Assembly: GCF_031455295.1 (NCBI RefSeq)
Contig: NZ_JAVDSL010000003.1
Span: forward strand, 248,001-312,000
DNA from: Leifsonia sp. 1010
GTDB lineage: Bacteria; Actinomycetota; Actinomycetes; Actinomycetales; Microbacteriaceae
Length of the DNA: 64,000 bases
Direction: 5' to 3'
Part shown: positions 26,748-36,142 of the stretch, in pieces
Position numbering within the stretch: the first letter of the stretch is position 1
How the letters are laid out: every line of letters starts with the position of its first letter
Translations under genes and position numbers: made by a program
The notes under the pieces: model-generated
Told to the model about the DNA's origin: nothing
The model's database searches: none
What the model saw: the letters and a program-made list of their open reading frames with translations, nothing else

Positions 26748-28741
26748 CCGGTGGGCCTTAATCCGCCCACGACTTCTCCGGGCAACCCGATCGTCGTATA
26801 GGCGGCGTTGTGCAGCGACTCTGTCTTCAGATCGAGGTATCCGTGGCCGACGGGTGCTGTCCCGTTCATCAGGTTCGGGTCGTTCTCGTCCGGGGTCCCG
26901 CCAAGCGCACTATGACCCTTCGTCGGTTCCAGCACGTCACCGCCGGGGAGGACGGCGCCTTCGGAGGAGAACGATTGCGCGCCGCCCATGACTTTTGGCG
27001 GCATCGCCAATACCGCGTTCGCGGCGGCGGCTGCCGGAGAGAAGGCCGCTTCCGGGTTCGGTTCGGCGCGACCTCCGACCGTCGACCCGAAGGGAGCAAG
27101 ATAGTCCAACTCGGCCGCCGTCGTGTAGATGGCAGCAGAACCACTTGCTTGTTTCACGTGCAGGTCCGACAACGACGTCACCACCTGCGTGTCGATTCCG
27201 GCAGATCCGAGCATCGTGAACGAGTCGACGGGATGTTTGGTGCGGGTCAACGCATCCGCCGCCATCGTCGTGCCATACGAATGCGCCACCACCGATACGT
27301 ACGCGGGCTTGGCGGCGCGAGTGGCGTGGGTGCCGTCCAGCTCGTTCGCGAATCGCCATGAACCGTCCTGCGCTGCCGCCGGATTGTTCACCGTCACCAG
27401 GTCCGGGGTGTCATATCCCAACCAGGCCACAACCCCATGCGTGCGATCGTCGACAAGGTTCTGCTGGGTGTACAGGTTCTTCGCGGACCGCGACCACCCT
27501 TTGGTCGCGTCGGCGGCGTCGGAGAGCATGCCGGGTGCCGCCCAGGTCACCGTGTCGGCCGTGTCGAGATCGCCGTATCCGACGGCGACCATCGGGACTG
27601 GCGCGCCCAGGTTGAAGCAGACTAGCGACGCTGACGAATCGGCAAGCACATCTCCGAGGGCGGCCAGCACTTTTCGCTGCTGGGGCGTCAAACTGCCCGG
27701 ATGCAGCTGCGCCTGTTCATAGGCCGAGCGGTTGCAGCGGTTTCTCACCGCGTACGGCAACCCCGCCAGATTGCCCAGAACCGCCGGCGCGGCCACCTCA
27801 AACGCACCCTGCGCCTCGGGCCCGAGGCCCGACCACCATTTGGCGACCTGGTCCGGGGACGGCGGGTGCTGCCAGAACTGCTGCAGGAGCTGCGGGTCGT
27901 CGGCGACCAGGGTGGCCAGTTCCTGGGGCGTCAGGCTCTTCAGCGTGTCCATCAGGGTGGCGTTCACGCTCGCCGTCGGTGAGATCTTCGACAGCTTTCC
28001 GACCATCGACGCGAACGCCTGCAGCTCGGGCTTCGCAACGGTCGTCAGTGCACCGTGCAACGCAGCATCCAGCGCGTCCGCGAACACCTTCTCGGCCGCG
28101 TCATACTCACGCTTCGCATCCCGGGCTCGACGCTTCGCATCCTCCAGCCGCTCCTGCGCGTCCTCGACCGCGAACCGCGCCGTCGTGAGGTCGGCGCTGG
28201 CCTCCTGCTCCCGCCGGCGGGCAACCGAGACATCCCCGGCCGAGGGTGCGCTCTTGCCTGGCGGCGGCTTCTCGGTGGAGGCGTATGCCTTCTGCAGCGC
28301 ACTCAGCGCCGACAGCAGGGCGGCATGCTCGACCCCCAGCGCGGCCACCGATTCCTGCGCCAGCTCCAGGTCCGCCAACGCGTCCTCCGCGTCCCGCAAC
28401 GCCCGATCCACGTCGCTCTGCGCCAGCCCCATCGACCCCGACCACCGGGTCACCGCCGCAACCCCCTCAGCATGCCGCGCAGCGGCATCCGAGGCCGACG
28501 CCGTCAACGAACGCAACCTGTCCGAGAACACGTCCGCGGCCAAACCCGACCACGACGCCGCACCCAGACGGGTGTCCAGCACGTTCCGGGACACCTCCGC
28601 CTGACGATCCAACCGCTCCGACCACGTCCGAAGATGGGTGCCCAGCGCCTCCACCATCTCCCGATCACCCGGCGTCGGATCCGCCTCGAACCCGACCGGC
28701 GACCAGTCCTCCGCCCTAGAACCCAACGAACTGACCCCCAC
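26744..28741 (-). CDS. WXG-like N-terminus + coiled coil + DUF1023 alpha/beta hydrolase
   Basis: A 665-aa protein. Residues 1-110 form a helical hairpin with AASWSGLAADVF, the W-x-G turn of WXG100/LXG-type export domains. Residues 115-250 are a long Ala/Glu/Arg coiled coil with a Pro-rich break. Residues 330-665 are a DUF1023 alpha/beta hydrolase; the nucleophile is Ser488 in VVAHSYGTT, preceded by the HGVVAWLGYDTPD segment. Such proteins are typical substrates or partners of type VII secretion in actinobacteria. The start is GTG, overlapping the upstream gene by 26 bp. No secretion ATPase is in this window. Confidence 0.85.
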   Translation of the reverse strand: MGVSSLGSRAEDWSPVGFEADPTPGDREMVEALGTHLRTWSERLDRQAEVSRNVLDTRLGAASWSGLAADVFSDRLRSLTASASDAAARHAEGVAAVTRWSGSMGLAQSDVDRALRDAEDALADLELAQESVAALGVEHAALLSALSALQKAYASTEKPPPGKSAPSAGDVSVARRREQEASADLTTARFAVEDAQERLEDAKRRARDAKREYDAAEKVFADALDAALHGALTTVAKPELQAFASMVGKLSKISPTASVNATLMDTLKSLTPQELATLVADDPQLLQQFWQHPPSPDQVAKWWSGLGPEAQGAFEVAAPAVLGNLAGLPYAVRNRCNRSAYEQAQLHPGSLTPQQRKVLAALGDVLADSSASLVCFNLGAPVPMVAVGYGDLDTADTVTWAAPGMLSDAADATKGWSRSAKNLYTQQNLVDDRTHGVVAWLGYDTPDLVTVNNPAAAQDGSWRFANELDGTHATRAAKPAYVSVVAHSYGTTMAADALTRTKHPVDSFTMLGSAGIDTQVVTSLSDLHVKQASGSAAIYTTAAELDYLAPFGSTVGGRAEPNPEAAFSPAAAAANAVLAMPPKVMGGAQSFSSEGAVLPGGDVLEPTKGHSALGGTPDENDPNLMNGTAPVGHGYLDLKTESLHNAAYTTIGLPGEVVGGLRPTG

Positions 28742-29012
28742 GACCCGTCAGGCTCTGGGCATCTTCGGCATCGCGCCGCTCATACGACGCGGCAGCCTGC
28801 TCCAGAGCCCCGGCCAACGTCCCGATCAGATCATCGACGGCCGTCTGACCCGGAACCCAATACGACTCGAACCGCTCAACGGCAGCTAAGCCCACCGGCG
28901 ACCCGAAACCCATCCCCTCCATCGCCGACGGGCGACGGCCCATCACAGCCCCCTCCAAGGACGCCGCCCCCGCCCTCAACATGGCCGTATCGACCCCGAC
29001 AGCCCTGACCAT
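28716..29012 (-). CDS. WXG100/EspC-like small helical protein
   Basis: A 98-aa, mostly helical protein starting MVRAVGVDTAMLRAGAASLEG and ending with AASYERRDAEDAQSL. The two-helix pattern with a Ser/Gly-rich middle and the C-terminal YxxxD/E-like signal (YERRD) are typical of ESX-secreted EspC/WXG100-type proteins. It is the first gene of a three-gene overlapping operon with the WXG-hydrolase. The likely role is as export partner or chaperone of that hydrolase. Confidence 0.7.
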   Translation of the reverse strand: MVRAVGVDTAMLRAGAASLEGAVMGRRPSAMEGMGFGSPVGLAAVERFESYWVPGQTAVDDLIGTLAGALEQAAASYERRDAEDAQSLTGRGGQFVGF

Positions 29013-29134
29013 CTGCGCTCCAACATTTCAATCGGTATTTCTCGCAGACCGTATCAGTTCCGGTCGAGCGCGAATCCGATCGTGGCCGCAATAGAGCGCG
29101 CGACCGACCAGTGGTTCCCCATGGAGGGCGCGAA

Positions 29135-29155
29135 GGATGCTGCCGATGTGCTCGG
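29135..29155. repeat. 21-bp direct repeat, right copy
   Basis: An exact copy of 25604-25624. It lies in the 160-bp gap between the WXG-like gene and sufE; that gap holds no other gene. Confidence 0.8.
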
Positions 29156-29172
29156 CGAGCGCAGTGACACTC

Positions 29173-29607
29173 CTAGGCGGCGAGCTTCTCGCGCACCTGC
29201 CGCTTGGCGCGGCCGAGGAGGGCTGACATCCCGCGCAGCCGGAGCGGCGAGACCGCCTGCGTGAGGCCGAGGGTCTGCGGGAAGTCGTCCGGCACCGCGA
29301 GGACCTCGTCGGCGGTCAGACCGGCGAGGCCCTGCACGAGGATGGAGGCGAAGCCGCGGGTCGTCGGAGCCTCCGCCGGCGCGGTGGCGTAGAGGTGCAC
29401 GATCCCGTCGCCGTCGACCTCCACGAAGATGTAGACCGGCGCCTGGCACTCCTCGACGCGCTCCAGGAGGTCCGGGTGGTCGCGGTAGCGCTCGGGCAGG
29501 TCGGGAAGCTCGTCGGAGAACTCCAGGAGCAGTTGGAGCCGGTCGTTCTGCTCCAGCGCCTGGAAGTCGTCGCGGATCTCGGCGAGGGTTCCCGTCAGTT
29601 CGGTCAT
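29173..29607 (-). CDS. sufE: SufE-family sulfur acceptor protein
   Basis: A 144-aa SufE-like protein that takes persulfide sulfur from a cysteine desulfurase (SufS) and passes it to Fe-S assembly. The acceptor Cys is C54 in VEECQAPV, and the C-terminal motif PLRLRGMSALL is conserved in the family. It lies 34 bp downstream of a sulfurtransferase gene on the same strand, so both sulfur-handling proteins are probably made together. Confidence 0.93.
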   Translation of the reverse strand: MTELTGTLAEIRDDFQALEQNDRLQLLLEFSDELPDLPERYRDHPDLLERVEECQAPVYIFVEVDGDGIVHLYATAPAEAPTTRGFASILVQGLAGLTADEVLAVPDDFPQTLGLTQAVSPLRLRGMSALLGRAKRQVREKLAA

Positions 29608-29641
29608 CCCTTAAGGCTACGTCCGATTGCGCCGCGCACGG

Positions 29642-30541
29642 TCAGCGGGTCGGCACCTCGCCGGGCTCGGACCCCGTGACGATCGGGACGCGCACGGCCG
29701 AACCCCACTCCGTCCACGAGCCGTCGTAGTTCTTCACATTCTCGAACCCGAGCAGGTGGGTGAGCACGAACCAGGTGTGGCTGGAACGCTCGCCGATGCG
29801 GCAGTACGCGATCACGTCGTCGCCCGGCTTCAGCCCAGCGCCGTCGAGGTAGACCTCCTCGAGCTCCGCCCGCCGCTTGAAGGTGGCGTCGGGAGCGGCA
29901 GCGCGGGCCCACGGCACCGACTTCGCCGACGGGATGTGCCCGGCGCGCAGGGCGCCCTCGGTCGGGTACCCGGGGATCTCGGTGCGCTCCCCGCTGTACT
30001 CCTCGGGCGAGCGGACGTCGATCAGCGGCTGGCCGAGGTGGGCGAGCACGTCGTCCTTGAAGGCGCGCACGACGGTGTCGTCGCGCTCGACCACGGGGTA
30101 TTCAGCCGGGGCCGGCTGCGGCACCTCGCGGGTGAGCTCGCGGCCCTCGGCGATCCACTTGTCGCGGCCGCCGTCGAGGAGGCGCACATCCTCGTGCCCG
30201 AACAGCGTGAACACCCACAGCGCGTAGGCGGCCCACCAGTTGTTCTTGTCGCCGTAGATGACGACGGTCGTGTCGCGGGCGATGCCCTTCGATCCGAGCA
30301 GCTCGGCGAAGCGCTCCGGGCTCACATAGTCGCGGACCACCGGGTCGTTGAGGTCGGTGTGCCAGTCGATCTTGACCGACCCGGGGATGTGCCCGGTGTC
30401 GTACAGCAGCACGTCCTCATCCGACTCCACCACGACGAGTCCCGGTTCGCCCAGGTGCGCGGCGAGCCAGTCGGTGCTCACGAGGCGCTCGGGGTGCGCG
30501 TAGCCGGCGAACTCGGGCGACGGGTCGGTCTCGATGGTCAT
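29642..30541 (-). CDS. Thiosulfate/mercaptopyruvate sulfurtransferase (two-domain rhodanese)
   Basis: A 299-aa protein with two rhodanese domains. The N-terminal one is inactive ([16 protein letters not shown], no Cys), and the C-terminal one has the active-site loop with C247 in YCRIGERS. The CRIGERS loop is the actinobacterial CysA/SseA type. It transfers sulfane sulfur from thiosulfate or 3-mercaptopyruvate. The ATG at 30541 fits family length. It pairs with sufE downstream and is divergent from zapE. Confidence 0.93.
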   Translation of the reverse strand: MTIETDPSPEFAGYAHPERLVSTDWLAAHLGEPGLVVVESDEDVLLYDTGHIPGSVKIDWHTDLNDPVVRDYVSPERFAELLGSKGIARDTTVVIYGDKNNWWAAYALWVFTLFGHEDVRLLDGGRDKWIAEGRELTREVPQPAPAEYPVVERDDTVVRAFKDDVLAHLGQPLIDVRSPEEYSGERTEIPGYPTEGALRAGHIPSAKSVPWARAAAPDATFKRRAELEEVYLDGAGLKPGDDVIAYCRIGERSSHTWFVLTHLLGFENVKNYDGSWTEWGSAVRVPIVTGSEPGEVPTR

Positions 30542-30679
30542 GTCTGTGATGCCCTCCAGGGAATCGGTCGGTGGCGCAGGACTAGGCTGGGAGGCCTGCG
30601 ACAAGCTGGAATCTACGTCCAGCGTAAGCGGCTCGGAACAGCCGCGGTAAGACTTCGACACAAAGGTGCAGAACCCGCC

Positions 30680-31732
30680 ATGACCCTCGAACAGACCGGC
30701 GCCCTCCCCCGTCTCGCCGACCGCTCCCCCGAGATCACGGGTGCGGAGATCGCCGAGAGCCTGGTGCCGCCGTCGCAGTTCGAGCACGCGACGTTCGACT
30801 CGTACCGCCCGGACCACGACTACCCGTCGCAGTCCGAGGCCGTCGCCACTCTGAAGCTGTTCGCGAAGACGTGGGAGCCGCAGCGCCCGGCGGGCCTGTT
30901 CAGCCGCAGCCGCAAGAAGGTGGAGGCGATGAAGCCGGGCGTCTACCTCGACGGCGGGTTCGGCGTCGGCAAGACGCACCTCCTCGCGGCGCTCTGGCAT
31001 GAGGCTCCGGGCCCCAAGTACTTCGGCACGTTCATCGAGTACACCGCGCTCGTCGGCGCGCTCGGCTACGCGGGCGCCGTCAACCTGCTGCGCGGGTCCA
31101 CCCTGATCTGCATCGACGAGTTCGAGCTCGACGACCCGGGCGACACGATGATGATGACCCGGATGCTCGGCGAGCTGGTCGCCTCGGGCACGCGCATCGC
31201 CGCCACGAGCAACACCCCGCCGAACGCGCTCGGCGAGGGCCGGTTCGCGGCGAGCGACTTCCTGCGCGAGATCCAGTCGCTCTCGTCGAACTTCCAGACC
31301 GTCCGCATCGACGGCCTCGACTACCGCCGCCGCGACACCACCGGCAGCGCCATCACGGTGGAACCGGCGGAGTACGAGCGCGTCGTGACCGCGCTGGCCG
31401 GCCGCGGCGAGACCGTGACGAGCGACGGCTTCCAGGACCTCATCGCGCACCTCGCGACCGTCCACCCCTCGCGCTACATCAAGATCATCGACGGCGTGGA
31501 TGTGATCGGCCTCCGGGATGTGGAGGTGCTGCACGACCAGATGGCCGCCCTGCGTCTGGTCGCGTTCATCGACCGCGTGTACGACGCCGAGATCCCGATC
31601 GTGCAGTCCGGCGTTCCGCTCAGCGATGTCTTCGACGACGAGATGCTCGGCGGCGGCTACCGCAAGAAGTACCTGCGCTCGACCTCGCGCATGATCGCCC
31701 TCACCGCGGGCGAGCTACCACCGCACGACTAG
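30680..31732 (+). CDS. zapE: ZapE/AFG1-type cell division ATPase
   Basis: A 350-aa AFG1-like ATPase. Walker A is [11 protein letters not shown] (about residues 93-103) and Walker B is [14 protein letters not shown]. The sensor region TSNTPPN and an arginine-rich C-terminal part follow. In E. coli ZapE binds FtsZ and modulates the Z-ring under stress. The bracketing by sulfurtransferase and sufE is frequent in actinobacteria. Its stop overlaps the stop of the convergent hydrolase by 4 bp (CTAG). Confidence 0.92.
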   Translation: MTLEQTGALPRLADRSPEITGAEIAESLVPPSQFEHATFDSYRPDHDYPSQSEAVATLKLFAKTWEPQRPAGLFSRSRKKVEAMKPGVYLDGGFGVGKTHLLAALWHEAPGPKYFGTFIEYTALVGALGYAGAVNLLRGSTLICIDEFELDDPGDTMMMTRMLGELVASGTRIAATSNTPPNALGEGRFAASDFLREIQSLSSNFQTVRIDGLDYRRRDTTGSAITVEPAEYERVVTALAGRGETVTSDGFQDLIAHLATVHPSRYIKIIDGVDVIGLRDVEVLHDQMAALRLVAFIDRVYDAEIPIVQSGVPLSDVFDDEMLGGGYRKKYLRSTSRMIALTAGELPPHD

Positions 31733-32952
31733 TCAGCGCTGGATGCGGTAGCGGCGGCGGGAGCCTCGGCCGGGATGTTCGCGCCCAGCCACTCGGCGAT
31801 GGCGCCCGTCCACTTGGCCTCGTCGTAGTTCCACAGCTTGGTGTGGAGCGCGACGTCGAACGGCACGAGCGTGACGATGTCGCTCCGCGCCTCGGCGAGC
31901 GCACGCGACCCGGTGGACGGCACGAACCCGTCGTCGTCGCTGTGCAGGATGAGCATCGGCAGGCTGAGCTCGGAGGCCCGGGCGACGAAGTCCATGCTGC
32001 GGAGGTCGATCGGCGCGCCCTGACCCGTGATCGGGCCGCTCCATTCCGACTCGATGAGGCGCATGGCAGCGCGGGTCATCATGTCCGGGAGGTGCAGGAG
32101 GTTGCCCTGGTAGCCGAGGGTGTCGATCCAGTCGATGACGGGAGACTCGAGCACGATGCCGGCGACGTGCTGCGCCGACGGCGACCGGGTGATCGTCTGG
32201 AGCACAACGGCGCCGCCCATCGACCAGCCCATGAGGACGACGGATCGCGCACCCTGCGACACCGCGTAGTCGATCGCGGCCTCGATGTCGCGCCACTCCG
32301 TCCCGCCCAGACCGTAGCGGCGGTCGGCGCTCTCGGGCGCATCCCCGTCGTTGCGGTAGGAGGCGAGCAGGCAGGTGAAGTCGGCGTCGTGGAACACCTG
32401 CACGGCCCGGAGGCCCTCCTGGCGGCTGGCGCCCCAGCCGTGCACCTGGATGACCCAGCGCTCGTCGCCTGCGTCTTCCGGAGCCGGGAACACCCAGGCA
32501 GGCGCCTCGCCGAGCTCGGTCGAGATCTCGACGGAGGTGACCGGCAGCCCGAGCTCGCCGGGCTGGAGGTAGTAGTAGCCGCTGATGCGCGAGCGTCCCG
32601 CACGCAGCTCGCCGAACTCCACGCGCTCCAGTTCGCGCGTCACCGAGCCGTCAGCACGCTCGATGAGCCCGCCGAGCTTGGCGTAGCCGGTGTCGCCGCC
32701 CCACCAGAGGCCGAGGCGCCCGGGCATGGTCGCGTCCGGAGTCTCCCGCAGGGTCACCGTCCCGACGCTCTCGTCGAACGAGCGGATGGTCTGGTTCTGC
32801 GGCCGGCGCCGCACCGGCGTGATCACGGTGCGCGCGACGCGGGCCGTCGCCCATCCGGCGATCAGGGCGGTGCCGACCACCAGCCCTCCCGCGACGAACG
32901 CCGCCGTTCCGAGTGCCTTGCCCCACGCCGAATCCGAGCCGCCTGCCGCCAT
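31729..32952 (-). CDS. Membrane-anchored alpha/beta hydrolase
   Basis: A 407-aa protein with one hydrophobic segment near the N-terminus (AAFVAGGLVVGTALIAGW), then an alpha/beta-hydrolase domain. The nucleophile is Ser244 in GWSMGG, the oxyanion side is VIQVHGWGAS, and the acid and His lie in HSDDDGFVP and ALHTKLW. It resembles uncharacterised serine hydrolases of actinobacteria and is likely an esterase or peptidase facing outside. The C-terminus is Ala-rich. Substrate unknown. Confidence 0.85.
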   Translation of the reverse strand: MAAGGSDSAWGKALGTAAFVAGGLVVGTALIAGWATARVARTVITPVRRRPQNQTIRSFDESVGTVTLRETPDATMPGRLGLWWGGDTGYAKLGGLIERADGSVTRELERVEFGELRAGRSRISGYYYLQPGELGLPVTSVEISTELGEAPAWVFPAPEDAGDERWVIQVHGWGASRQEGLRAVQVFHDADFTCLLASYRNDGDAPESADRRYGLGGTEWRDIEAAIDYAVSQGARSVVLMGWSMGGAVVLQTITRSPSAQHVAGIVLESPVIDWIDTLGYQGNLLHLPDMMTRAAMRLIESEWSGPITGQGAPIDLRSMDFVARASELSLPMLILHSDDDGFVPSTGSRALAEARSDIVTLVPFDVALHTKLWNYDEAKWTGAIAEWLGANIPAEAPAAATASSAD

Positions 32953-33052
32953 AACGGCAGCGTACCGGCGGCGGCCTGCACGCGGACTCAGGAGTTCCCC
33001 AGGCGGCGTGCCTTACTGCCGCCGGACGCGAAAGGCTTCTAGTGTTCGAAGC

Positions 33053-33664
33053 GTGCCGACACCGACATCCCCACCGCAGCACCCGGCGGAGTTCGCCACG
33101 GCGCTGCAGTCCATCCGCACCGCAGTGTCGCGTCCGGAGCTCGTGATCGAGGAGATCCCCGCGCCCGCGCAGCTGGCGCCGTACTCCGTCGCGCTCGCGG
33201 CCGACGTCCGGCCCGCACGGCACGGAAGCGACTCGGACCTCGGCACCGGCCGTTTCATCCTGCTCTACGACCCCGACGAGCCGGAGGCGTGGGGCGGCCC
33301 GTTCCGCATCGTCTGCTTCGCGCAGGCGCCGCTCGAGACCGACATCGGGCTCGACCCGTTCCTCGCCGATGTCGCCTGGTCGTGGCTGGTGGATGCGCTG
33401 GATGCGCGCCACGCGCACTACACGGCCGCGAGCGGAACCGCCACCAAGATCATCTCCACCGGTTTCGGCGAGCTGGCCGCCCAGGGCGACGGCTCCCAGA
33501 TCGAGCTGCGCGCCTCGTGGAGCCCGCTCGAGGCGGACGTCTCCGCCCACGTCGAGGGATGGGGCGAGCTGCTCTGCATGCTCGCCGGCCTCCCCCCGAC
33601 CGGCGAGGGGGTGAGCCTGCTCAGCGCCCGGGCGGCCACGCCCAGGAAGGCGCCGCGTGGCTGA
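33053..33664 (+). CDS. DUF3000 family protein
   Basis: A 203-aa protein of the actinobacteria-specific DUF3000 family. Seen: ELVIEEIPAPAQLAPYSVA, FILLYDPDEPEAWGGPFR, and DPFLADVAWSWLVDAL, all characteristic of the family. Function unknown; the fold is soluble and there is no signal peptide. It usually precedes RNase D, as here, with an 8-bp overlap into the next gene. The GTG at 33053 was chosen because homology starts there. Confidence 0.88.
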   Translation: MPTPTSPPQHPAEFATALQSIRTAVSRPELVIEEIPAPAQLAPYSVALAADVRPARHGSDSDLGTGRFILLYDPDEPEAWGGPFRIVCFAQAPLETDIGLDPFLADVAWSWLVDALDARHAHYTAASGTATKIISTGFGELAAQGDGSQIELRASWSPLEADVSAHVEGWGELLCMLAGLPPTGEGVSLLSARAATPRKAPRG

Positions 33665-34853
33665 ATACACGGTCATCGAGACCCGTGCCGACTACCTGGC
33701 GGCGGTCGAGCGCATCGCCGCGGGAACCGGCCCGGTCGCCGTCGACGCCGAGCGTGCGAGCGGCTTCCGGTATTCACAGAGGGCCTACCTCATCCAGGTC
33801 TTCCGGCGCGAAGCGGGCACCTTCCTCTTCGACCCGCCGGCGGTCGGACGGTTCGACGAGCTGAACGACGCCATCCACGACGACGAGTGGGTGCTGCACG
33901 CGGCGACGCAGGACCTCACCTGCCTCCGCGAGGTGGGCCTCGACCCGTCGATCGTCTTCGACACGGAACTCGCCGCACGTCTGCTCGGGATGCCGCGCGT
34001 CGGGCTCGGGACGGTCGTCGAGGAGCTGCTCGGCATCCACTTGGCGAAGGAGCACAGCGCGGCCGACTGGTCGACGCGTCCGCTCCCCCAGCCGTGGCTC
34101 GACTACGCCGCCCTCGACGTGCAGCTGCTGCCCGACCTGCGGGATGCCATCGCGGCGCTCCTCGACGAGGCGGGCAAGACCGACATCGCGCACCAGGAGT
34201 TCGCCGACGAGCTGGTCCGCGACCTCGTGCCCGTGCGCAACGAGCCGTGGCGGCGACTGTCGGGCATCCACTCGATCCGCGGCATCCGCAACCTCGCCGT
34301 CGCGCGCGAATTGTGGCAGGCGCGGGATGCGCTCGCCCGCGAGATCGACACCGCGCCCGGCCGCCTGGTGCCGGACGCCTCGCTGACCGCCGCCGCCAAG
34401 GCGATGCCGGAGTCGAAGCGCGCCCTCGCGGCGATGCGGGAGTTCACCGGCCGTGCCAGCCGCACCGAGATCGACCGCTGGTGGGCGGCCATCGAGGCGG
34501 GGCGCACCACCGACGACCTCCCCGTGCTGCGCGGCAACGGCGACACACTGCCCCCGCCGCGGGCGTGGTCCGACCGCAACCCGGACGCCGACGCCCGGCT
34601 GAAGGCCGCACGCACGGCGCTGACGGCGGTCTCGGACGAGCGCAGCATCCCCCTGGAGAACCTGCTCACTCCCGACACCCTGCGCCGTGTCGCCTGGGCT
34701 CCGCCCGCCGAGATCACCCCCGAGAGCGTCGGCGAGGCCCTCGCGGCGCACGGCGCACGCCCGTGGCAGGTTGCCGCAACCTCACAGGTGATCGCCCAGG
34801 CATTTGTAGATGGCAGCCAAAGCGCCGACGAGGGGTCCGAGCCCGCTTCGTAG
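33657..34853 (+). CDS. rnd: Ribonuclease D (DEDD exonuclease + HRDC domains)
   Basis: A 398-aa 3'-5' exonuclease trimming tRNA and other small RNAs. DEDD motifs: VAVDAERASGF (D29, E31), HAATQDLTCL, and YAALDV near residue 145. The HRDC domain lies at about 210-290, with an extra C-terminal helical domain usual in actinobacteria. The start is GTG, inside the DUF3000 stop region. It is followed by the fatty-acid oxidation pair after a 74-bp gap that includes a possible promoter (TAGGAT). Confidence 0.94.
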   Translation: MAEYTVIETRADYLAAVERIAAGTGPVAVDAERASGFRYSQRAYLIQVFRREAGTFLFDPPAVGRFDELNDAIHDDEWVLHAATQDLTCLREVGLDPSIVFDTELAARLLGMPRVGLGTVVEELLGIHLAKEHSAADWSTRPLPQPWLDYAALDVQLLPDLRDAIAALLDEAGKTDIAHQEFADELVRDLVPVRNEPWRRLSGIHSIRGIRNLAVARELWQARDALAREIDTAPGRLVPDASLTAAAKAMPESKRALAAMREFTGRASRTEIDRWWAAIEAGRTTDDLPVLRGNGDTLPPPRAWSDRNPDADARLKAARTALTAVSDERSIPLENLLTPDTLRRVAWAPPAEITPESVGEALAAHGARPWQVAATSQVIAQAFVDGSQSADEGSEPAS

Positions 34854-34926
34854 GAAGGATCAAACGATTCTTTTCGTGCACAGCGGTGTACCTAGGATCG
34901 TTTCCGACCTTGATTTGGGAGGCACT

Positions 34927-36135
34927 GTGGCCGATAGGAACGATGTCGTGTTCGTCGACGGAGTCCGTACTCCGTTCGGACGGGCCGGCGAAAAAGGGCA
35001 GTACTGGAACACCCGCGCGGACGACCTCGTCGTGAAGGCGATGATCGGACTCCTGGAGCGGAACCCCCAGGTGCCCAAGGACCGGATCGACGACGTGGCG
35101 ATCGCCGCGACGACGCAGCAGGGCGACCAGGGCCTCACCCTCGGACGCACCGCCGCCCTCCTCGCCGGACTGCCGAAGTCGGTCCCCGGATTCGCGATCG
35201 ACCGGATGTGCGCGGGCGCCATGACCAGCGTCACCACCCTGGGCTCCGGCATCGCGTTCGGCGCCTACGACCTGGTGATCGCGGGCGGCGTCGAGCACAT
35301 GGGCCGTCACCCGATGGGCTTCGGGGCCGACCCGAACCCGCGCTTCCTCTCCGAGAAGATGGTCGCGGAGGACGCCCTCAACATGGGCATGACCGCCGAG
35401 CGCATCCACGACCGGTTCCCGGCGCTCACCAAGGAGCGCTCCGACCGCTTCGCCATGCGCAGCCAGCACAAGCTGGCCGCCGCGTACGACGCGGGCAAGA
35501 TCCAGCCGGACCTCGTGCCGGTCGCGATCCGCTCGGAGTCCGGCTGGGGCCTCGCCACGCAGGACGAGGGCATGCGTCCCCAGACCACGATGGAGGGCCT
35601 CGCCACGCTCAAGACCCCGTTCCGGCCGCACGGCCGGGTCACCGCGGGCAACTCGTCGCCGCTGACCGACGGCGCCACCGCCTCCCTCCTCGCGTCCACC
35701 GACGCGGTGAAGGAGCTCGGGCTCACCCCGAAGATGCGCATGGTGAGCTTCGCGTTCGCGGGCGTCGAGCCGGAGATCATGGGCCTCGGCCCCGTCCCGT
35801 CGACCGAGAAGGCGCTGCGCAAGGCCGGCCTCAGCATCGACGACATCGGGCTGTTCGAGCTGAACGAGGCGTTCGCCATCCAGGTGCTGTCGTTCCTCGA
35901 CCACTTCGGCATCGACGACGACGACCCGCGGGTCAACCAGTGGGGCGGCGCGATCGCGATCGGTCACCCGCTCGCCGCGAGCGGCGTCCGCCTGATGATC
36001 CAGCTGGCCCGTCAGTTCGAGGAGCACCCGGAGGTGCGCTACGGCATCACCGCGATGTGCGTCGGCCTCGGCCAGGGCGGCACCGTCATCTGGGAGAACC
36101 CGAACTACGACAAGCGCGCCGCACGGAAGGGCTGA
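34927..36135 (+). CDS. fadA: Acetyl-CoA acyltransferase (thiolase), beta-oxidation
   Basis: A 402-aa thiolase II. The acylated nucleophile is C95 in DRMCAGAM. The conserved NEAFA and GGAIAIGHP (catalytic His) are present, and the second Cys lies in MCVGLGQG. It cleaves 3-ketoacyl-CoA to acetyl-CoA and a shortened acyl-CoA. The GTG at 34927 was chosen because GGGAGG lies 4-5 nt upstream. It is 7 bp from fadB, so the two chains of the beta-oxidation complex are co-expressed. Confidence 0.95.
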   Translation: MADRNDVVFVDGVRTPFGRAGEKGQYWNTRADDLVVKAMIGLLERNPQVPKDRIDDVAIAATTQQGDQGLTLGRTAALLAGLPKSVPGFAIDRMCAGAMTSVTTLGSGIAFGAYDLVIAGGVEHMGRHPMGFGADPNPRFLSEKMVAEDALNMGMTAERIHDRFPALTKERSDRFAMRSQHKLAAAYDAGKIQPDLVPVAIRSESGWGLATQDEGMRPQTTMEGLATLKTPFRPHGRVTAGNSSPLTDGATASLLASTDAVKELGLTPKMRMVSFAFAGVEPEIMGLGPVPSTEKALRKAGLSIDDIGLFELNEAFAIQVLSFLDHFGIDDDDPRVNQWGGAIAIGHPLAASGVRLMIQLARQFEEHPEVRYGITAMCVGLGQGGTVIWENPNYDKRAARKG

Positions 36136-36142
36136 CACGCAC

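Noticed and set aside
29081-29160. Short plus-strand open frame before sufE
   Set aside because: No start with a ribosome site and no similarity; part of the direct-repeat region only.
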